Below, piece by piece: positions 7,885 to 11,343 of a stretch of DNA of 11,343 nucleotides. The position numbers and the translations under genes are program-made. Each line of letters begins with the position of its first letter. Within the stretch, counting starts at the first letter, position 1. The notes below the pieces were generated by a model. It was given only the letters and a program-made list of their open reading frames with translations, made no database searches and was not told the origin of the DNA. The stretch comes from Promethearchaeota archaeon (GTDB lineage Archaea > Asgardarchaeota > Lokiarchaeia > Sigyniarchaeales > SOKP01), in the NCBI GenBank assembly GCA_030612905.1, contig JAUWNA010000029.1, forward strand, positions 1 through 11,343, read 5' to 3'.

Positions 7885-8937
7885 TTAGATTTGATAATTC
7901 TTTAAATCAGAATTTTTACTTCTGGCAAATTTCTCAAATTCTTTTGGAATTGCACAACACGCAGATAAAAAATTAAAGTTCACATCAGGATCTTCTACTT
8001 TTATCCATTTTAAAGTTTTTTTTGAAGGAATTTCGATCCTCGTAATACCTGTTCGAATTGCGTATTTTTCTATCTCTACTTTTACGTCCCCCCTTGGTCT
8101 CATGCACCCTAAGGAAGTTTCTGTTCTTGGATAAATAAATCTAATTATTGAAATAATCTTTGCGATATCAATAGGTTTTGGTCTACTGAATTTAGTTTTA
8201 GAATTCTTAGGGGGAATTAAAGCAATTAATACTATTAAGGAAGGATTTAATCCTGATTCTTTTATAAATTTTAATGATTCTATTTCTTTATGGAGTTTTC
8301 CGTAATGTAAACCAATACAGATGTGAGGAACTACATTCAATTTATATTTTTGCAGAATTTCTATTGCCCTTTTATAATCCTCTAGATCTTTGTTTAAGTG
8401 ATATATCTCTTTTATAATTTCCTCATCCATATTTATATCAAAAGATACGATATCTACACCTACCTCGGCTAATTTCCTAGCCGTTTCTTCGCTAAGTAAA
8501 CCCGTGTGCACATTTATTATTAAGTTCGTTTTCTTCTTTATTTTTTTTATAGTATCTAAAAAATTTAATAAAGGAACTGAACCATCGGGTTGACATCCTC
8601 CTGAAATTAAAACTCCAACGCCATCATTATTAGATAAATTCATTAAAAAAGCTTCTAGATCGTAATTATTTAAAATTGATATCATCCCGTCAAGGTATTT
8701 TTTATTACAATGTTCGCAGTGTAACGCACATTCGGTTCCAGTAATACTTATTGCCGGAAACCTTTTGTTGGGGGTATAAATTTTTAATTCATCGCCAAAA
8801 TTTTGCTTTTTCAAATTATAAGCAAGTTTAAAAAAAGGTTCTAAATCTTTTGATTCAAGATTTATCAACTCTTCATAATCAAACCAAGTCTGGGTACCAG
8901 TTTCAAATTTCTCTAATAATACTTTAATTTCATTCAT
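7885..8937 (-). CDS. Radical SAM protein, biotin-synthase-like; one half of a LipS1/LipS2-type lipoyl synthase
   Basis: This is a 350-residue radical SAM protein. The SAM-binding [4Fe-4S] ligands are C70, C74 and C77 in ECALHCEHC. GG at 113-114, followed by C115, resembles the SAM-contacting GGE-type motif. Further cysteines that could hold a second cluster are C115, C207, C278 (in LGCMRPRG) and the pair C327-C328. Such proteins were annotated as biotin synthase homologues, but in Thermococcus kodakarensis two of them, LipS1 and LipS2, insert the two sulfurs of the lipoyl cofactor and each carry two [4Fe-4S] clusters. Adjacency to a lipoate ligase and to a second such protein supports that role here. 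I cannot say from sequence alone which of the two it is. Its start overlaps the ligase stop by 8 bp, implying translational coupling. Confidence 0.82.
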   Translation of the reverse strand: MNEIKVLLEKFETGTQTWFDYEELINLESKDLEPFFKLAYNLKKQNFGDELKIYTPNKRFPAISITGTECALHCEHCNKKYLDGMISILNNYDLEAFLMNLSNNDGVGVLISGGCQPDGSVPLLNFLDTIKKIKKKTNLIINVHTGLLSEETARKLAEVGVDIVSFDINMDEEIIKEIYHLNKDLEDYKRAIEILQKYKLNVVPHICIGLHYGKLHKEIESLKFIKESGLNPSLIVLIALIPPKNSKTKFSRPKPIDIAKIISIIRFIYPRTETSLGCMRPRGDVKVEIEKYAIRTGITRIEIPSKKTLKWIKVEDPDVNFNFLSACCAIPKEFEKFARSKNSDLKNYQI

Positions 8938-9721
8938 ATTTCTTTAACCATTCAATATTCGAATATTTCTGGAGAACAAGGTCTTCTGCTAATTCCAATT
9001 CATAATCTGTATAAGTTCCTTCTTTTAATTTTATCCCTAATGTGGTTTCAAAACCATCTTTTAGAGATAATAGAAAATCTTCTTCATTATAATAATTTAA
9101 TTGTTCCTTTATACCAATACATTTAGCAAAAACAGACTTTACCATTTTCGATTTGCCTATGTTATGAGGTGCTTTTAAAACTGAATACATAAGTTCTGGA
9201 TCGAGTTCTAACAAAATAGTTCCATGTTGGAGGAGAAAACCTCTTTTTCTGACTTGTGCATTTCCAGAAAACTTTTTTCCGTCTAAAAAAATTGCGGGAC
9301 AATGTATAACTCCTTTTTCTGGTTGTAATCCATACTTTGTTAAACCTGCAATTATTCCTGCCTCTAATATTTCAAACTGCTCAATCACTTTCTTTGCATT
9401 AAGCCTTTCTAGAAATTTTATAGGACACACAATAGAATATGTAATTTCGCGAGTATTGTCGTGAAACACCGCTCCTCCTCCTGTAATCCTCCGCACGATA
9501 TTAAAACCCTTTTCAATAGCTACATTCGTATTAACTTCGTTTGAAAGGCTTTGATTTCTACCTATTGATACTGTTGATGGTTCCCACTTAAAAAACCTTA
9601 AGGTGTTAGGAGATTGTTTTTCAATAACAGCATTCAGAACAGCCTCATCTAATGCCATATTCCAATATCCATTTCTAACTTCTATCGGAATAAATCTCCA
9701 TTCTTTCAAACTTTTTACCAT
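8930..9721 (-). CDS. lplA: Lipoate-protein ligase / octanoyl-lipoyl transferase, LplA N-terminal-domain type
   Basis: This 263-residue protein belongs to the LplA/LipM family and attaches lipoate or octanoate to the lysine of carrier domains such as GcvH or E2. Visible motifs are the family N-terminal NMALDEA (21-27), RRITGGGAVFHD (77-88) for acyl-adenylate binding, DGKKFSGNAQ (147-156) with the lysine expected to contact the acyl-AMP, and HGTIL (166-170). Length corresponds to the large domain alone. The C-terminal accessory (LplB-like) domain of E. coli LplA is absent, as in Thermoplasma acidophilum, where it is a separate small protein. No such gene is seen here. The usual Asn-Asp ahead of the lysine motif is replaced by C141-P-A. 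The gene sits between two LipS-like genes: 5 bp after the upstream stop and overlapping the next gene by 8 bp. Ligase versus octanoyltransferase activity cannot be decided from sequence. Confidence 0.88.
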   Translation of the reverse strand: MVKSLKEWRFIPIEVRNGYWNMALDEAVLNAVIEKQSPNTLRFFKWEPSTVSIGRNQSLSNEVNTNVAIEKGFNIVRRITGGGAVFHDNTREITYSIVCPIKFLERLNAKKVIEQFEILEAGIIAGLTKYGLQPEKGVIHCPAIFLDGKKFSGNAQVRKRGFLLQHGTILLELDPELMYSVLKAPHNIGKSKMVKSVFAKCIGIKEQLNYYNEEDFLLSLKDGFETTLGIKLKEGTYTDYELELAEDLVLQKYSNIEWLKKYE

Positions 9722-9726
9722 TATCT

Positions 9727-10728
9727 TTAATGAACGAGATTAATTAAGGATTGAAAAATATTATCTTTTTCATTTGTTATGAGTTTTCTCGGGTAATTAT
9801 AAATTGGACCAGAAGGTTTTGATGTATAATATGGACGATTGCAACCTGGACATCCCGATGTTAGAAACGCGCTGGTCTCGTCAATAATGTTCCATAAATC
9901 TCTTTTATTTAAATTGAATTTGATTACATCGCCGTCAGTATTAAAAGTAAAATCCTTAAGGTTTTTAAGTCCATTTGTGAGAAGATATCTTCCGAGCTGT
10001 ATTTTTCTAAAATGGATAACATCAGGTTGACTGAGGTTTTCAAGACTTGTTCCTTTAATTGGCGTAAATGCAAATAAACTTACTCTAATTCTTAGCATAT
10101 TTAGTATATTAATCGTTGTTAAAATTTCTTTCTGAGTTTCGCCTAAACCAACGATTAAATGTGTAGTAACAAATCCTTCTGAAAAAATTTCTAATGCTGC
10201 TTTAAGATTTTGAAAATGATTATCCCAATCGTAAGGGCTATTAACTTTTTTACCTTTTACCTCCTCAAAAATTTTAGGTGTAGCGGCATCTAGAGCTATA
10301 CCTACCCTCTCTACACCAATAAGTTTTAATTCTTCTAATTTTTCTTTCGACATAGGTGGTATTGCGACTGAAATTGGTGTATTACTGTTCCTTTTAAGTT
10401 GAGTAATAATTTCCAACAAATCTTGATAATTTTGAGGGTAATTTAGAGTTTGAATGCAAACTCTTTTGAACCTTTTTGTAGGTGGTAAATAACTAATTTT
10501 TGTTAGAAAATCTTTAAAAGAAAAAACGGGCCAACTTACTCGCGAGAGCATCTCAACTGAGCTTTTTGATTCTCTGGCTTGAGGACAAAAACCACAATTT
10601 GCAATACAATGCCCCTCTTTATAAGTCATGATATAACACGTAGTTGGTATATCTTTAAATCTTTTACTTTGATATAATCCAAGCACTGAAGCGCTCCCAA
10701 TTGACACCCTAATTTTATCTATTGCCAT
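9727..10728 (-). CDS. Radical SAM protein, biotin-synthase-related; other half of a LipS1/LipS2-type lipoyl synthase
   Basis: This is a 333-residue radical SAM protein. C41, C45 and C48 in HCIANCGFC bind the SAM cluster. Candidate ligands of an auxiliary cluster are C31, C91 and the C-terminal pair C293/C296 in TSGCPGCNRPYY, a conserved tail of archaeal biotin-synthase-related proteins. A TIM-barrel body is indicated by strands such as VAIPP (121-125), VGIALDAAT (142-150) and HLIVGLGET (190-198). It is first in the leftward operon, 5 bp before the lipoate ligase, with another radical SAM protein just beyond. This trio matches the archaeal LipS1/LipS2 route, in which LipS2 sulfurates C8 of the octanoyl chain and LipS1 then C6. 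No bioA, bioD or bioF is present, which argues against biotin synthesis. LipS1 versus LipS2 identity is left open. Confidence 0.83.
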   Translation of the reverse strand: MAIDKIRVSIGSASVLGLYQSKRFKDIPTTCYIMTYKEGHCIANCGFCPQARESKSSVEMLSRVSWPVFSFKDFLTKISYLPPTKRFKRVCIQTLNYPQNYQDLLEIITQLKRNSNTPISVAIPPMSKEKLEELKLIGVERVGIALDAATPKIFEEVKGKKVNSPYDWDNHFQNLKAALEIFSEGFVTTHLIVGLGETQKEILTTINILNMLRIRVSLFAFTPIKGTSLENLSQPDVIHFRKIQLGRYLLTNGLKNLKDFTFNTDGDVIKFNLNKRDLWNIIDETSAFLTSGCPGCNRPYYTSKPSGPIYNYPRKLITNEKDNIFQSLINLVH

Positions 10729-10762
10729 TGTTTAATCAATAATTTCTCTAAAGTTAACCTTT

Positions 10763-10770
10763 TTTATAAA
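10763..10770 (-). promoter_or_regulatory. candidate TATA box for the lipoyl-F420 operon
   Basis: TTTATAAA is followed on the - strand by AAAGG and ends 35 bases ahead of the ATG at 10728. Transcription about 25 bases downstream would give a short leader of some 12 bases. The octamer is palindromic and the region is very A/T-rich, so the call is tentative. Confidence 0.35.
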
Positions 10771-10815
10771 AATATGACTCAATTCAAAAAAAATTTATTG
10801 TATAAATTATTCAAG

Positions 10816-10823
10816 TTTATATT
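10816..10823 (+). promoter_or_regulatory. candidate TATA box for leuS
   Basis: TTTATATT follows CAAG (a weak BRE-like stretch) and ends 36 bases ahead of the leuS ATG at 10860, allowing a leader of only about 10-15 bases. No Shine-Dalgarno is seen before the ATG, fitting a short-leader or leaderless mRNA. A second candidate is TATAAAT at 10801-10807. The whole 131-bp divergent gap (10729-10859) shows no other feature. Confidence 0.35.
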
Positions 10824-10859
10824 TTTATTGCAATATTATAAGAATTATTTTGATGTAAA

Positions 10860-11343
10860 ATGGTAAATACCGAGTATAATTTTCAAAAAATCGAACAAAA
10901 ATGGCAAGAACGATGGGAAAAAGATAAAATCTTCGAGGTAAAAGAAGATACCAATAAAGAAAAATACTATGTACTCGAAATGTATCCGTATCCCAGCGCT
11001 GAGCTACATATGGGACACTTACGGAACTATTCAATTGGTGATTCATTTGCGCGATATAAACGAATGAGCGGGTATAATGTACTATATCCAATGGGCTATG
11101 ACTGTGTTTCCCAATAAGAGAAATACCATAAAAGCTTTGGATTACCCGCAGAAAACGCAGCAATTGACCATGAAGTTGATCCCGAGGAGTGGACAAACTT
11201 AAATATAAAATCAATACAAACTCAACAAAAACGCATAGGTCTTTCATACGATTGGACGCGAATGGTATATAGCCACGATGCTAAATATTACAAGTGGGAT
11301 CAATGGTTCTTCTTGAAAATGTACGAGAAAGGTTTAGCATACA
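10860..11343 (+). CDS. leuS: Leucyl-tRNA synthetase, bacterial type, interrupted by a 30-nt intron; 3' end outside window
   Basis: The coding sequence is exon 1 at 10860-11102 (81 codons) joined to exon 2 at 11133-11343, which runs off the window. LeuRS charges tRNA-Leu in the cytoplasm. Exon 1 encodes the N-terminal helix ([20 protein letters not shown]), [21 protein letters not shown] with the class I HIGH-type site HMGH, then VLYPMGYD. Exon 2 continues [11 protein letters not shown] and ends [15 protein letters not shown]. These stretches are typical of bacterial-type LeuRS, not the archaeal/eukaryotic type, whose catalytic core reads differently. Between the exons the frame contains TAA at 11115-11117; read without splicing the protein ends after 85 residues. 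Exon 2 is in the same phase and has no stop to the window end. Both exons look intact and conserved, so a decayed pseudogene is unlikely. The start is the ATG at 10860, which gives the normal LeuRS N-terminus. Confidence 0.93.
11086..11142 (+). other. bulge-helix-bulge (hBHBh') splice structure in leuS pre-mRNA
   Basis: From outside inward: AUCCA (11086-11090) pairs with UGGAU (11138-11142). AU (11091-11092) is unpaired. GGGC (11093-11096) pairs with GCUU (11134-11137), including two G-U. UAUG (11097-11100) pairs perfectly with CAUA (11127-11130) as the 4-bp central helix. The 5' bulge is A11101-C11102-U11103 and the 3' bulge is A11131-A11132-A11133. The intron stem is 11104-11110 with 11120-11126. 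The exon borders predicted from the protein fall after the second base of each 3-nt bulge, the place where archaeal splicing endonuclease is known to cut. The protein-based and RNA-based predictions were derived separately and agree to the base. Confidence 0.88.
11103..11132 (+). other. 30-nt BHB intron inside leuS
   Basis: These 30 bases interrupt LeuRS between the Asp (GAC) and Ser (AGC) codons of [12 protein letters not shown], a stretch without insertions in the family as I know it. They contain an in-frame TAA at 11115-11117. The position is phase 0, and the junction cannot slide because neighbouring bases differ. The element folds internally: 11104-11110 (GUGUUUC) pairs with 11120-11126 (GAAAUAC), seven pairs with one G-U, closing the nine-base loop CCAAUAAGA. 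Together with its flanks it makes the archaeal splicing motif described in the next entry. Splicing by the tRNA splicing endonuclease and ligase is inferred. Confidence 0.88.

Noticed and set aside
7885..10728. The two radical SAM genes as biotin synthases (bioB)
   Set aside because: No other biotin genes are present, a lipoate ligase lies between them, and the extra C-terminal cysteine motifs are not those of BioB.
10860..11117. leuS as an 85-residue pseudogene or nonsense mutant
   Set aside because: The reading frame and conserved motifs continue in the same phase after exactly 30 inserted bases, and those bases form a BHB with cut sites at the exon borders; a random insertion would not do this.
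11103..11132. Translational bypassing (hop element) over the TAA
   Set aside because: Bypassing usually needs matching take-off and landing codons; here GAC precedes the gap and AAA or AGC lies at the landing side, with no match. The BHB explanation is far more specific.
10825..11247. A 140-codon open frame on the - strand opposite leuS
   Set aside because: It lies antisense to the conserved LeuRS exons and spans the intron; its product shows no recognisable family and it is a shadow of the real gene.

Overview
The window is AT-rich archaeal chromosome, with GC roughly one third by eye. The archaeal assignment rests on three things: a complete coenzyme F420 gene pair, a lipoyl pathway built from two biotin-synthase-like radical SAM proteins of the archaeal type, and an mRNA intron with a bulge-helix-bulge (BHB) structure of the kind cut by the archaeal tRNA splicing endonuclease. 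Low GC, an Actinobacteria-like CofE-nitroreductase fusion and a bacterial-type leucyl-tRNA synthetase would suit an Asgard-like mesophile. That finer placement is inference only.

Left part (1-5486, + strand): four genes in one direction form a MoxR/DUF58-type envelope cluster. In order they are a DUF4350-like membrane protein (cut by the left edge, so its true start is outside the window), a MoxR AAA+ ATPase, a DUF58 protein with a von Willebrand A metal site, and a multi-pass membrane protein with a cytoplasmic coiled coil that I do not recognise. The likely scheme is that the MoxR ATPase acts on a substrate or metal-loaded partner through the DUF58 VWA domain, beside two membrane proteins. 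The substrate is unknown.

Middle part (5496-10728, - strand): five closely packed genes read leftwards as radical SAM protein A, lipoate-protein ligase, radical SAM protein B, a CofE-nitroreductase fusion and CofD. The first three match the LipS1/LipS2 plus ligase lipoyl assembly route. The last two make coenzyme F420: CofD joins the phospholactate or PEP-derived unit to Fo, CofE adds glutamates, and the fused flavin domain probably reduces dehydro-F420. Gaps are 5-27 bp, with one 8-bp ATGAATGA-type overlap, so lipoyl and F420 synthesis probably share a transcript.

Right part (10729-11343): a 131-bp divergent intergenic region leads to leuS on the + strand, cut by the right edge. Its coding frame is interrupted after 81 codons by 30 bases containing an in-frame TAA, placed between the Asp and Ser codons of the conserved [12 protein letters not shown] stretch. 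These 30 bases and their flanks fold into a complete BHB, with both inferred cut sites exactly at the exon borders: two 3-nt bulges, a 4-bp UAUG/CAUA central helix, a 7-bp intron stem and an exon-exon outer stem. Removing them restores an uninterrupted leucyl-tRNA synthetase. This is the main discovery of the window: a tiny tRNA-type intron in a protein-coding gene.
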